NCBI GenBank assembly: GCA_905160935.1
Contig: CAJHZI010000495.1
Coordinates: 892,501 to 956,500 of the forward strand
Direction: 5' to 3'
Length of the DNA stretch: 64,000 nucleotides
From: Enchytraeus crypticus
Lineage: Eukaryota; Annelida; Clitellata; Enchytraeida; Enchytraeidae
A program made the position numbers and the translations under genes. Positions 1-12,900 of the stretch are shown piece after piece. Under the pieces are notes generated by a model. That model made no database searches, was not told the DNA's origin, and saw nothing but the letters and a program-made list of their open reading frames with translations. Each line of letters starts with the position of its first letter. The stretch's first letter is position 1.

Positions 1-299
1 TGTTTCTATTCAAAGACTTTCCGTTGTTTAGTTGCCAACTACTCCTGAGTTAATTTGTAGAATATCTGGAGTTTGTTGGAGCTCTGCAATTTCATAATTG
101 TGCGTATATTTTTACTATTTTTCTTAAATTCGGTGATTATCTAGTAGTTACATTGTTGTGTAATTTTCATTGTTGAGACATTGCTTGATCGTGACTAAAA
201 GCTGGTGTAATTTATGGTTTATAAGAAATTATGCCGATGTTTAGTACTTCTGGTTTGAAGCCATTCTTACCATACTTGAGCATACAATACCAAGCCTTT

Positions 300-540
300 C
301 TGGGAGTTGAAGCTGGCCTTACTCTCTCTATCTCTCTTTCTCTCTCTCTCTCTCTCTCTTAGTGCACTGCCTACTGGCAGGTCCATGGTAGATAGCGCCT
401 CAACTCTTCTCTGTCTTCCGCTTTCCTATTTATGTCCACATATGGATGGATCTTTAAATCATCTAACATACCTAATCTCGGCCTGCCCCTGCCTCTTTTC
501 CTTCCATTCTACCTTCTATGACCTCTTTTAATAGACCTTC
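300..540 (-). mobile_element. LINE-GA 3' fragment
   Basis: On the minus strand this is the 3' end of a non-LTR retrotransposon family that recurs in the window. It ends with the characteristic CCAGTAGGCAGTGCACTAAG followed by AG dinucleotides (seen here as the CT tract near 325-358). It matches the better preserved copy at 26190-26690, which still encodes part of the reverse-transcriptase C-terminal region. It is strongly 5'-truncated. Confidence 0.7.
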
Positions 541-1732
541 CCCCCTATAGGATATGTCCTATCCAACTCTTCTTCGTATTTCTTAATACATTTATCAACT
601 GTCTATCTGTACCGACTCTCTTCAGAACTAAACAAGCTATACTTGGCAAAACGCTAGAGAGAGAGAGAGATATGTCTGTTGTTCAGAAAGTATACTGATA
701 CCTGTAGGTTCAGTATTGTTATTCAAAATGAATAGTAAAGCTGATATTGAATATGATACAGTCTTCAATGAGTCAAGACTGCATTTATGCCGCTACTGAA
801 TATTGAACTGACAACGTCTGGTTTCCAGAGCCCGCTATCCTGCTATTTGACCATCGAATCCCGTTAAAACACGGACTCTAAGGACTCGACATCCCTTATC
901 ATCATTGTTTAGTGTTGTTGTGATGATGTGATACTGAGTGTACTATGTAATGTGACTGAGTTCTGACTCCTCCTAACATTTCTGTCTGCTAAACGTTACA
1001 GCTGAGCCCAAGCATTTAATGTCAGTGCTTAATGTCATCTTATCAGCGCGATACGCTTACCCGATGTGACGCAAAGTTCTATCATTTAAGTGACAGTTTA
1101 AATTAGGCAGTGTAGAATGTTGCTTTGTTTTAAAGTCTGTTCTGTACTGTCACGAAATCATAGATCTCCTATATCCCAGTGTTTGTACGACATCTTTAGC
1201 CCAGTGTTTATACGACATCTGTAGCTCAGTGTATGTACAACATCTTTAGCCCAGTGCATGTACAACATATTTAGCATAGTGCTTGCACATCGTCTTTAGC
1301 TCATCTGTTGTTCAGAATCTGCCAATCTTTGTTGACTAGCTTATGTCTAACCTCTTTATAATTGCTTGAGACACTTAGTTCTATAATGTCTTGATATCCT
1401 ACTGCAATGCAGTCGCCAGCTCTGATTTTATATTCTAAAGCAATTGCAACAACGAAAGTGATTTGTTAATTTGATTTAACGGCGATAATCTAATGATCTT
1501 TGGCATAATGTTTCTGATTTAGGTCATTCAATTTAATCGTATGATGTAGATAATCGGTGGTGATTAAATGATCTAATTTATTAAAGTACCGACTTGTTAC
1601 CTGTAGTCTATCATGTAATCTCGTTTATACGGATAATGATCTGAAATATCTAATGTCCGCGCCGCCACGTCACAATCATGTGATGAAGCTATATTCTCAA
1701 TCCAAATCGCTTATCGTCTACATTAGTTTTGC

Positions 1733-2190
1733 TTGCTGGCTCTATATTAACGGAGCGCGTAATTGCACGTTCTGTTTGTTGGCTCTGTATTAACGGGGCA
1801 CTTATTTGCACTTTTTGCTTGCTTGGGTCCATATTAACGGAGCGCATAATTGCACGTTTTGCCTGCTGGCTCTATATTATCAGAGCACGTAATTGCACTT
1901 TTCGGTTGCTGGCTCTATATTAACGGAGCACTTAATTGCACGTTTTGTTTGCTGGCTCTATATTAGCGGAGCACGTAATTGCACGCTTTTTTTGCTGGCT
2001 CTATATTAGCGGAGCACGTAATTGCACGTTTTGTTTGCTGGCTCTGTATTAGCGGAGCACGTAATTGCACGTTTTGTTTGCTGGCTCTATATTAGCGGAG
2101 CACGTAATTGCACGTTTTGTTTGCTGGCTCTGTATTAGCGGAGCACGTAATTGCACTTTTTGCTTGCTTGGCTACATTTTAACGGAGAAC
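1733..2190. repeat. 43-bp minisatellite, about 10 copies
   Basis: A unit containing GCTGGCTCTATATTAGCGGA followed by GCACGTAATTGCACGTTTTG recurs every 43 bp (for example unit starts at 1951, 1994, 2037 and 2080). Left-hand copies are more diverged than right-hand copies, which suggests recent expansion on the right. The short open frame across it is a by-product of the repeat. Confidence 0.9.
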
Positions 2191-2544
2191 GTAATTGGCA
2201 TGTTGTAGTTGTCTATTTATTTATTTGTATATATTTTTGGTATTTACATGCACCGCTGAGTTGTGATTAAACGAAGATGTAAATGTTAGATGTAAGAGTA
2301 TTCTCACACAGTTTCTCGCTGTTAGTTGATGAATCGCGTGCCAAGATAATGTAGACTTCATTATGTAACGCATCGACTGTGTATTGGTGAATGTGTTAAT
2401 TATTCACGCTGCACGTTGTATTTTGTCATGGTGTCACGTTTTCTTTCCAATGTCGAATAAATGCCGGTTTCTGCGTCTATATATTAGTTAGATAATTATT
2501 AAAATATGCTTCATATATTTGTATCTATATAATATACAAGTGTG

Positions 2545-2604
<60 letters not shown>

Positions 2605-2666
2605 GTATATATTATTTGTATATATATATATATATATATAGATACTGTATATATATATATATATAC

Positions 2667-2700
<34 letters not shown>

Positions 2701-2708
2701 TATACACA

Positions 2709-2762
<54 letters not shown>

Positions 2763-2811
2763 ATACAGATACTGTATTTATACTGTATTAATAATATATA
2801 GGCCTACATAG

Positions 2812-2860
<49 letters not shown>

Positions 2861-3000
2861 GCATATATGTATATATGTATATCTGTGTTGTTGCTGTATT
2901 TTATATACATGTATATATAATGTTTTATGTTTGCATACTTGTATGTGTATAATTAACATAATATATACCATAGTATATAGCGTAACATGTGTATAATATA

Positions 3001-3036
<36 letters not shown>

Positions 3037-3080
3037 CTATATATATACTGTATATATATATAGGCCTATACCTATACTGT
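2545..3080. repeat. AT dinucleotide microsatellite cluster
   Basis: Several long alternating AT runs are broken by short islands such as ATACTGTATATA. Open frames here give only Tyr-Ile repeats and are not genes. Similar AT tracts recur at 6488-6530, 6895-6975, 15189-15224, 17050-17305, 31945-32115, 39605-39773, 48340-48412, 55830-55886 and 55955-56115. Confidence 0.95.
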
Positions 3081-3544
3081 ATATAGACCGCATATAGTAA
3101 TATAGATGTGTATTTTGTATGTACGCATACATTCATACAGTATGAATGTTTATACATACATATACATTATTTATGTAGTTATGCGTCATATCTCAACTGT
3201 AATATCGATGTAGACTTTAATAAATTGATTACGAGTAAAACTTTGAGTGTTTTTACCATTCTTTATAGTAATGTAAGTGGATGAATCTTGAAGGAAGTAT
3301 TAACGTGCACTGGGTCTTTTTACACTTTGTCTAGACCTGTGGACTAAAAGTAAAAACTCTTTTCTCGCTTTGTAAAACAACGGGACCAGTGAATTCTGAG
3401 ATCGAACTTGACACGGCAATAGAAATTGGCGGAGGTTATTATTCTTATTTTATGAGAAAATTTTACTCTAGGTAAAAGAACGCGGGATTTGATAAATTAT
3501 TGACACTTGCTTCTGTTGCTATTATTATGATCATATTACTATTA

Positions 3545-3765
3545 CTTTTGAAAATAACGTCAGAAAGGGCGTTAGGTTGGTAAGCGCCTAGTCTCCAGAT
3601 ATTGCTACAAAAATTTCTAAAACGAATGAAAAGGAAAAATGTATATTCGTATCCAGACCCTAGTTAAACTAATATTTAAGATGAGAAGATGATGATGACT
3701 ACTGGTACTTTTGATGTGGAGATAAGCTTCATATACCCACCTCGGTTGTCCCGCTGCTTCTAGTC
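3545..3765 (+). mobile_element. SINE-D copy
   Basis: This is a diverged copy of a short repeat family. It has an internal segment about gcgttaggttggtaagcgcc, then a segment around GACCCTAGTTAAAC, and ends in GATGATG repeats. Other copies are at 11320-11400, 18095-18245, 19280-19575, 22865-22975, 36090-36155, 50495-50695, 54600-54880 and 60365-60510. I do not recognise its RNA ancestor. Confidence 0.6.
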
Positions 3766-4139
3766 TTTTCCTTTCCAGATCATTCCTGCCGTCATTGTGA
3801 AATAAACTGCAAATTAAACTCGATCCAGAATCGAATCCCGAACCACATTATCTAAAACCTAGCATCTATACCATTACGCCACTGTTGCTTCCGATTGAAC
3901 CCAGTTGAATGAATGTCAACATATCTTACTAGAAAATCGTTATCCTATAGCTGCTATTTACTCGGTGAAACAGGAAAGGAGTTTCTTTCTTGTACATATA
4001 AACTGCAAATAAATTAACTCCACAGTTACGAATTAATCCTAATGGCAATTAAAGACGGAGTTGAATATGGTGCCTTTGTAAAACATACCTAGATACACGA
4101 TTAATCTGACAGGTACCGAGAGTATACCTGGTGAAGTGT

Positions 4140-4310
4140 ATTGACAATATTCTTCCGACATCGCCACTGGCTCCAGCCAGTGGCGATGTAGGTAATATAT
4201 TCGACCGCGGATCAGTTTGTGCGGGGTTCAAATCTTGGGCTTTTCCGTCACTGACATCGCTTTCGAGTGAGGAAACTGACGTTAACCTTAGCTTTATCAG
4301 CTTTTTGCTA
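4140..4310 (+). mobile_element. SINE-A copy with inverted head
   Basis: This is a tRNA-derived SINE. An A-box-like TGGCGATGTAGG is followed by a B-box-like GGTTCAAATC, then the family tail CACTGACATCGCTTTCGAGT and GAGGAAACTGACGTTAACC. An inverted copy of the first bases sits in front, giving a perfect 15-bp hairpin at 4158-4189. Confidence 0.75.
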
Positions 4311-4839
4311 CGTAGATTTGAATACAAGACTTCGGTCACTTTCATGGAAGAGCAGCACGCTAACCTTTAGACTAAAACCTAATTGCAGATTTTTATGGTT
4401 TGTCTAAATGTAAGTCTGGAGTATTGCATTTCTAAGTACATTTCAGAGGAAAAAGGTTTACACGCATTTATAACCTGGACTGCTTAAAAATGAAAATGAC
4501 GTTTTAACGTGATGTAAGTCAGTAATTATGCAGGCATCGTTATCACGCATAGACTTCATTATCATTTGTGCAGCAAAGTGTGCTTACGAATGTCAAAACC
4601 ATAGCAGATGAAATTTTAATTTTAACTGTAGTGAGTTAGGTATATTAAGAAGGGGGACGGACGGCTGAGTGTTCCATAATTAATTTAAAAAAATTTCTTG
4701 CGATGTTTTAAATGATGTAATTTTAAAGCCATATTTGGTAGAGTGGTGGTCTTAAATTTTACGTTCCCCCCAGAAAGACTTGTGGCTTCAGAATGCTGTT
4801 AATAAAATCCTCTGTTTTATTTCGTTCTTCATAAATTAC

Positions 4840-5055
4840 TCTTACATCGACGAACAAGTCGAACACTTGTCTATCTTCTGGTTGTAGGGTTCGCTACGTA
4901 GTCGAACAAATCGAACACTGGTCTATCTTCTTAGTATGAGGTTCGCTATGTAGTCGAACAAATCGAACACTGGTCTATCTTCTTAGTATGAGGTTCGCTA
5001 CGTAGTCGAACAAATCGAACACTGGTCTATCTTCTTAGTATGAGGTTCGCTATTA
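4840..5055. repeat. 52-bp tandem repeat, about 4 copies
   Basis: A unit with GTCGAACAAATCGAACACTG followed by GTCTATCTTCTTAGTATGAG and GTTCGCTACGTA recurs about every 52 bp. The first copy is the most diverged. No coding potential is seen. Confidence 0.85.
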
Positions 5056-5409
5056 CTTAGTTTGACCTTTAACGTTAGTCATTAAAGTTATATAACATAC
5101 TGTGATATTTTTACTTAGATTTTGTTAATTTTTCTTGTTTATTTAAACTTATACTGTATATTGTCAATGGTTAGGCCCTACATGTATGTAGCAAACATAG
5201 CAGCTTCATGAAAACCTACAGAGGTATTGAGACGTATAATTGTTATTGTAAGTTATTATTTTTAAGACTGCTCAGACATCGCCAATAATTAATTAACTAG
5301 TCGATCAATTAATTAATTAATTAATCAATCTTGATGTAAAATTATAACGTATGCAAATAATATCGTGCCTAAGCTAGAGAAGAATTAGAAGTTAGCATAT
5401 GACAAATGC

Positions 5410-5535
5410 TAAAGCCGCGTTAAACGTCAGTTTCTAGCTACATAGCAGGTCAGTGACGAGGAGTGCACTGGATTTGAACCTGCAAATACTGATCCGCCGT
5501 CGAATAGCATGCCAAGAAGCCATCCGCTCAGTCAA
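5410..5535 (-). mobile_element. Diverged SINE-A copy
   Basis: Read on the minus strand, this has the SINE-A order: head, GATCAGTATTTGC-like stretch, GGTTCAAATCC box, then the CACTGAC...GAAACTGACGTTTAAC tail. It is older than the other copies. Confidence 0.55.
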
Positions 5536-6285
5536 AACGAAAGTCGGCCGATTCTGATAGTGTTAAGAATCTAAACAGGAGCATGACATTTTAATAAAAT
5601 AAGCAATTCTACATTTAGGCCTACATTAACTCAACCTATGATCTCGTCATTTGCCGGCTAATCAACCAGAATAGTTCACGTTGTAACAATACCCTGCGCA
5701 GATTGTAAAGTAGTATAACGGCCTGTGACCGATTATACATTGCTTTACAAAATCCTGCCAAATTACTATCAGTTCTTTCCATGATCTATCATATATTTGC
5801 TGTTGATAGCGCCAATTGACAGCAAGTTCCAATATATGATTAACCTTCCATTGGCCCAAGGGGACATCCGTAGTATGCTGACTGACCTAGAATTGGATTT
5901 CAGGCCACTTGCATCCGAGGGGAACATTCTAACCATTACGCCGTATTCATATATTTTTACCCAAAGTAAATCTACATTATGATCTCTAGTCAATTAAGCT
6001 TTTATGTGCTCCTTTTGAAGGCAAGTCCAAGAAATTAATTTCTTGGATTCAGTCTACAGGTCATTACGGATATATATTATATATATATCATATAAAAAAA
6101 TATATATATAGTATATATATATAAATATATATATAGTCATATAAAAAAATTTATGCATGAGTAATCCTTAAGCTCAATTCAAAATATTTTAAATAATGAC
6201 TCTGGCTTGCATAAGATTAGAATTAAAAAGTACTGATGTCATAGCTTGGCATTCTACCAAACAGCCACTACTTCCTCTTTTGCAA

Positions 6286-6391
6286 ATGACTGGATTTGGT
6301 CATTGGAGTGGAGTGGATCTAAGGTTGATGGTGTTGGTTGCGGGTTTATTTCTAGGTCTGGCAGGGCTGCCTGTGGAAGGACAAGAGTCAG
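6286..6391 (+). CDS. Receptor exon 1: signal peptide
   Basis: The exon runs from ATG to the donor TCAG|GTAGGT and ends in phase 1, the phase every LDLa exon needs. It encodes 35 residues with a basic residue (Arg) just before the hydrophobic core [15 protein letters not shown] and a likely cleavage near VEG-QES. An in-frame ATG at 6196 exists upstream, but 6286 gives the more typical signal peptide. A longer N-terminus or an upstream untranslated exon cannot be excluded. Confidence 0.7.
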
Positions 6392-6482
6392 GTAGGTTGA
6401 CGAAGCCAATAGGTCTGTGGATTTTGAAATAATGTTTTAATACAATTGTCCACCTTTTCCGAATTTGATAAAAATATTTAGG

Positions 6483-6531
<49 letters not shown>

Positions 6532-6932
6532 GGGCATTTGAATTCTCAGAATATGAGGTATGGTTGCGACTATTTTAGATCAAATTTAAAATGGCCATGC
6601 GCATTTTCTCATTTTTAACATGATCTGGAAACTAGAGGTGTTTAACAACTATCTCGAACATTCTAATGCTTCGCATATAAAAATTCACAATAATAACTTT
6701 ATGCTAAAGTCCATAATGATTTAATCTGACTTAATTCGTTCTTAAATCAGATGGAACGAAATTTCAGTGAAATTGCCATTTACCACATGGCTGTAATATC
6801 TCATATTCAAAATATTGAAATTAAAATTTGCGTGAGTTTATATTCTGTGGCTCAATTTATGTTATGGTATGTTATGTTAAAATGATTTTTAGCCTATATA
6901 TATATATATATAATGTATATATATGTGTGTAC

Positions 6933-6976
<44 letters not shown>

Positions 6977-9900
6977 TAGATAGATATATACATGTATATA
7001 CATTATACATATAAGCTGTATCAATGTCATAGCCAACTGAGGTTCAATCTTGGGAGGCACTTTATTATTGGGGGGCACTGTGGGGGAGGCACACACTTTA
7101 TACAATATGTGTTACTTATATTTTGTGCTTAATACAAAATGTTACATGACATCTTGAGGGGCACATTCACCCTTACTGCGCCACCGAACTGTAGATATGA
7201 AGCTCTACAACGCTTCTCACGAAATGTTCCTCAACGATGAAAGCGATGTCACTGACATCACTTTCGAGTGAGGAAACTGACGTTAACATTAGATTTTTAC
7301 TAGCTTTATCAATGTATCTGCAGGTATCTCGACGTTCTACTGCGCAGCGGACAACATTGAAATATCTCGCGTGTTCGTATGTGACGGGTATCCGTATTGC
7401 TCTGACGGTGCAGATGATAGAAACTGCGGTACGAATAATGCTTACAGTATAACAATACTATTCTTCTACGTATATTCCGTCTGTACTGCAGTATGATAGA
7501 AGACTTGTAGAGTTTTGCATTTGACTGCATAGTTTATGCAAATATACGCAAATGATATTTAGCATATGTCATTTAGAATGTCTCAGTAGCGTAGGGGTAA
7601 ATTCATGAAGTTTTAAATGACAAATTCTGAGATGAATTTAACTCTCGTGGGTTCGAATCCCGAACGCACTGATCTGAGAGTAAAATCTCAGACATTCACT
7701 GGATATACGGAAATGGTTTAAATTGCCTAAAGGTTTAAGCAAGTGGTAATAAAAGTGATAGATATCAACATAATTGATAATTAATCATAATTGATAACAT
7801 AATTTATCAACATAACATTTCACTATAATGCGTGTTTTACTTTACAAATCCAATGCACAGTAATAAAGTACTGCATTATCTCGGGCTTGAAAGCGCCATG
7901 AGCGTGAAGGCTGTAATTAGTGATCCAGGCGTCTTGAAGAAAAGCGTAGATTTCCTGACTTTATTACTAACACACTGCACTTATCTAACTTGCTGCTAAT
8001 TTATTTGGAACAAATTTTTATATTGCAATTTAGCACTAAACAAATAACGGCTAAAGTATCCCAAACTACTTGATTAGAAAACTCACTCTTGGTCTGGTAA
8101 AACTTCACAAAGGGAAGCTGGATATGTGAATTTAAAGTTAAAATATCATTCTATATCGTACTAAACCTATTTGAGTATGGGATTTAATTTAATTTAGATA
8201 CCTGCCAATCTTGCGGAATTCTGACTTTTCTCTGCAACTCAACTAAGATCTGCATCGCCAGTTCTCAGATTTGCGATGGAATTAACAACTGTGAGGACAA
8301 CGAGGATGAAGCAGACTGCGGTACGTGACTGAACTCTCTAATCCTATTGCCCTCTGAGTAGTAGTGGATTAGTTGCATACGATAAATTTATTGTGTCAAA
8401 AGCTTTATAAAATCTTCAAAACAAAAAAAATAAAATAAAAGTAAACAAGCATTATAGTGAATAATCAACTGTGTTGATATCTATCACTTTTTAATACCAC
8501 ATGTTTAAGCCGTTAGCCAATTTAGACCATTTTCCGTATAACCAGTCCAATGAATGGCCGAGATTTACTCTCAGATCAGCGCGGCCGGGATTCGAACCCA
8601 CGAGGTTGCAATTATCAAAAAATCGCAAATGAAGGTTTACGTTCCAAACGTACGACTCGTATTATATTTATTGCCTCGCTTATGCTACAATATTTTCTAT
8701 AGTCAAACACTTAATTTTTGTATAATTTTTCGATTTATTTGAATATAAATACATTCTTGACATAATAATAAAAACGGTTTAATGTCCGTTTCCTCATAAA
8801 AGGATGATGTCAGGGACGTTATGTAGACATATTAATAACGACATATTAATAACGTATAGGTCTAATTTAAGCATTAGGGTTAGGTTAGGGTTAGGGTTGG
8901 GGTTTGGTTAGGGTTGAGGTTAAGGTTAGGGTTATGGTTAAGGATAGGGTTAGTGTTAGAGTTAGGGTTCAGGGTTAGTATTTGAATACTTTGGACATTT
9001 CATGGGAAGATGCTGTGAGGGTTGCTAAAGACTGAAAGGACTGGAGGAATGTTGCCGCCCTATGTTCTCTTCAGAACCCAGGGAACTGATGATGATAATA
9101 ATTTAAGCGAAGTTATACATGTGATATTTCATTGTTTTTTTTACAAATCTAAATAAGGGACTCAATATTTATTTCAGAAACTTGTCGCGGAGCAGAAGAT
9201 AAGATTTATTGTAACGACTCCACCGGATGCATTAGTAAGCATTTTCTGTGCGACGGGCATTGGGACTGTGGATATGGAGCAGATGAACTGGATTGTCGTA
9301 TGTTAAACTTCTACTAAACTTTATTTTACTTATTTTACCAAAGCTTAATTTACCAAAATTTGCCGTAATACCAAACAAAAAACTTCATTTTACCAAAGTC
9401 ACCAGAGGTTAGAAAGACATATAATTTATAGTGTTTATATATTTGTAGTGTTTATATAATATCAACTTTGGTCCCTTTTACTATGTTTGCCATATTGCTT
9501 TCTGTATATGAAGAGTATGGTTTTAAACGTCATATTTTTTCTCTAACTACTCATAATAACTAATCCTTAGCCAATCCTCTAACTAAACATTTTCCTTAAT
9601 TCCCTATTTGCTACTGGACATGGATAATTTTCATATCAATGGACAAAATAAATATTATATAATATTGTCTTCGGACTAGTTTTCTGGATTTTGGCATTTT
9701 CACCGTTTTTGGCCATTATTTTACCGGCTTGACTTGTTTCAATGTTGTTTGATGTTGTCGGGGACTTCAATTGCACTATAGGTGGTGTTATTATTATTAT
9801 TATATCATAGTAAATACTGCATAACTCAATGCTAGAGATTTCAATTTTCTCTACATTCTATCTATAGTGTTCTTTTAAAGTATTCATCTGATTCAATGAG

Positions 9901-12900
9901 AAATCATCCTTATCTATTTGCTACTGGACATTGATAATTTCCATATCAATGGACAAAATAAATATTATATAATATTAAATAATGGACCATCTTGTCATAA
10001 GCAGAATCCCCCAAAAATAATGCTATATCGCAAGGAATGTTATAGATGATTTAAAGATCCACTCGTATGTGGACTTGAAGAGGAAAACGGAACAAAAAGA
10101 TGAGTAGATGCGTTATATACCATGGACCTGTCAGTAAGCAGTGCAGTAAGAGAGATAGAATTCCATATTTGTCGACAAAAAATATTTTGTGTTTATTGGC
10201 AGAAACGTGTCGAGGTCTACCATCAGATTTTGTCTCCTGCAATGACTCGAGGTCGACGAGATGTATTCCCAACTCTCGTCTCTGTGACGGACTTCCTGAT
10301 TGTGACAACTCCGCCGACGAATCCTTGTGTGGTGAGTCCTTACTAGCAGGATTCTCTCTCTCTCCCTCTCTCTCTTAGTGCACTGCCTACTGGTAGGTTC
10401 ATGGTATATAACGCCTCTACTCATCTCTATCTTCGGGTTTTCCTCTTCATGTCCACATACGAGTGGATCTTTCAATCATCTATAACATTCCTTTTGATAT
10501 ACGATTATACCGAGGAAGGCAGAGGGGGCCCACCATGTTATAAGCAGAATCACCCAAGAATAATGGTATACCAGGATTCGCATTAGTCTAATTCCGTTCA
10601 TTATCTACTTACATATTTAAGAGTATTTAACTAAATCTATTGCAAACTACGAGATTTTGTCTTATTCATATGTCATTTCGCTTGATAATAAGTCATAACA
10701 ACCCACATAGAAATATTTGGTGAACATCATATACAGTCATTTTACGCCGGGTTGTTGCAGGAGACTGTCAGTATGCGGCTGGAATGACTTCCTGTAACTC
10801 CACGTCGATGTGTATCAGGGAAGAGAGAAGATGTGATGGATACGTGGATTGTCCGGACTCAACTGATGAAAACAACTGTGGTATCCAAACATCTAAACAC
10901 AACACTGCTTCTGCTTTACTAATCGTTTCACATCAGTGATTTGACTAGTAACCACTAGTACTTTATATATAGTGACTATACTAGTACTAATGGTACTATT
11001 GACTAGTATTAGTAGTACTATTGATTACTAGTACTAGTTGTACTATTGACTACTAATACCAGTAGTACTGACTACTAGTCATCGCATATAGCGCTTAAAT
11101 TTTTATTTTAGCCTCCCTTTTCCTCCACATTTCCGCATGGGATCTACTATTCCATATAGACCCTAATTTTAAATGTAAACAACGAATTAGGTACCGTTAT
11201 TACACAATTCAAACTAAGCAGCAGACTCATTACGTAGATACGGTAGAAAAGTCGTCATTTCCTAACAGGACATGATTGTACGTACACGCATAACATTGCA
11301 CATGTTTCACGGGATCTGTCAGGGTTATTGAAGAATAGATCAACCGTAAACTTCAAGTGTCTTAAGAGGCGATTAAGCAGGAACTGAGAAAAGTAAAGGG
11401 AAATTGCCTCAGGAATCACATTTTTCCCGAGACATGGGCTACATTAGGATGTGAATAAAACGTAGATTTTCTGTAGATGAGTTAATTTGTTAATCGATGA
11501 AGAGTGAGAACAGTATGTTGGTAGGAATATGTGCCTTGGACTTTTCAATTTTCCGAACACTTGATAAATAAAACGATATGTACACGAATTGTAGAATCCT
11601 GTCAATCCGGACTCGCTCTCTGTCAATCAACCGGCATATGTATCATGGACTTCGATTTCTGCAACGGCTTCAACAATTGTGGTGATAATGAGGATGAATT
11701 AAATTGTGGTAAATGTTGATATTGATCATATTTATTATGCTTATCAATCTATATATAGAATAAACGATTAATCAACCAACAAACCAATTCATTTATTATT
11801 CAATAATCCCATAAAGAAATCAGTCAATGAGCCGAGCAATTAACGAACTGAAATGCAATCATAGAACTTTAGCTGCAGTTTACGCTGTTAGCAGAGGAAA
11901 ATAAAAAAATTTCTGGAGTGATTTAGACTAAATCTCATCTAACACTGTATATTTCAAAATCCTGTAGTTCTGTACTCTTTCTCTAACATTGTTATTATAC
12001 AGTTCAAATTCAACATCTCGACGGAAGACAAACTGTAGTTTGTGGTAGATAGGATTCGCTGAAATTATTATATAATTTTTTATCTCTTTTCACTGTAGGC
12101 ATAGCTCCTTATCTTGCAATTTTACTTATTAACGCGTAGCATTCAGGGCTATGAACTGAAATATTGTGCATTCAGGGCTATGAACTGAAATATTGTGCAT
12201 TCAGGGCTATGAACTGAAATATTGTGCATTCAGGGCTATGAACTGAAATATTGTGCGTTCGTGGATAAATCTGCAAAGGATGGCTTTGATCGGTCGTCAT
12301 TTGATTGGTCAGATGCCATCAGGACCAGCACTCCTACCTTTTTTCAAACCATAGCAAATATCCTGAATACGTTAAACAGATATACTAAACTCAGCAGCAT
12401 TAGCCTTAGTTATCTCAACATTATTTAAATGCTCTAGAAAAGATTGCTTATCAGCACTGTAATCACAGCAATTATATAAATCATTATAATAAATCCTCCA
12501 TCGATCAACTATTTCTTTATCACCTATACAGCCAACAATAACATGTGCATATTTACTTGCCTTTGTATTATTAGAGTTATATATATCCTTTCAAAAAGTA
12601 GAATTATTTTTAGATATAGCCTAAGCGTACGCATCAGCTCTAAGAGATGATTCATTCTATTTACAAAAACGTAAAGCCATTTTAAACTGAGCTCTAGTAG
12701 ACTTCATTTCATAAAAATTGGACGATGTCTAGGTTTACCATGATTAAACTATTTCAAATAGGCTTGCCTAGCTATTGATTGTTTATCCTTCCATAATCAT
12801 TCCACCCTGGAACTGGAGATTTCATAGAAGAAATAGACTTATGAGGAATACACATGTTACAAGAATTACAAATACTAGAGATTATGCTGTGATGGTAATC

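Larger units (their letters stand above)
1..6285. other. Gene-free 5' flank, repeat-rich
   Basis: I see no supportable exon here. The stretch holds a LINE-GA fragment, a 43-bp and a 52-bp tandem array, long AT dinucleotide tracts, one SINE-D copy and two SINE-A copies, which are listed separately. The promoter and any 5' untranslated exon of the receptor gene that begins at 6286 should lie in the right part of this stretch, but I could not recognise a core promoter. Confidence 0.6.

Noticed and set aside
2542-3157. Open frames of 60-120 aa rich in Tyr-Ile on both strands
   Set aside because: They are translations of AT dinucleotide repeats; the same occurs at 6872-7105, 16948-17211, 31931-32140, 39576-39961 and 55772-56196.
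6196-6285. Upstream ATG for the receptor (31 extra residues)
   Set aside because: It would bury the signal peptide behind a polar extension; the ATG at 6286 gives a normal signal peptide. It cannot be fully excluded.
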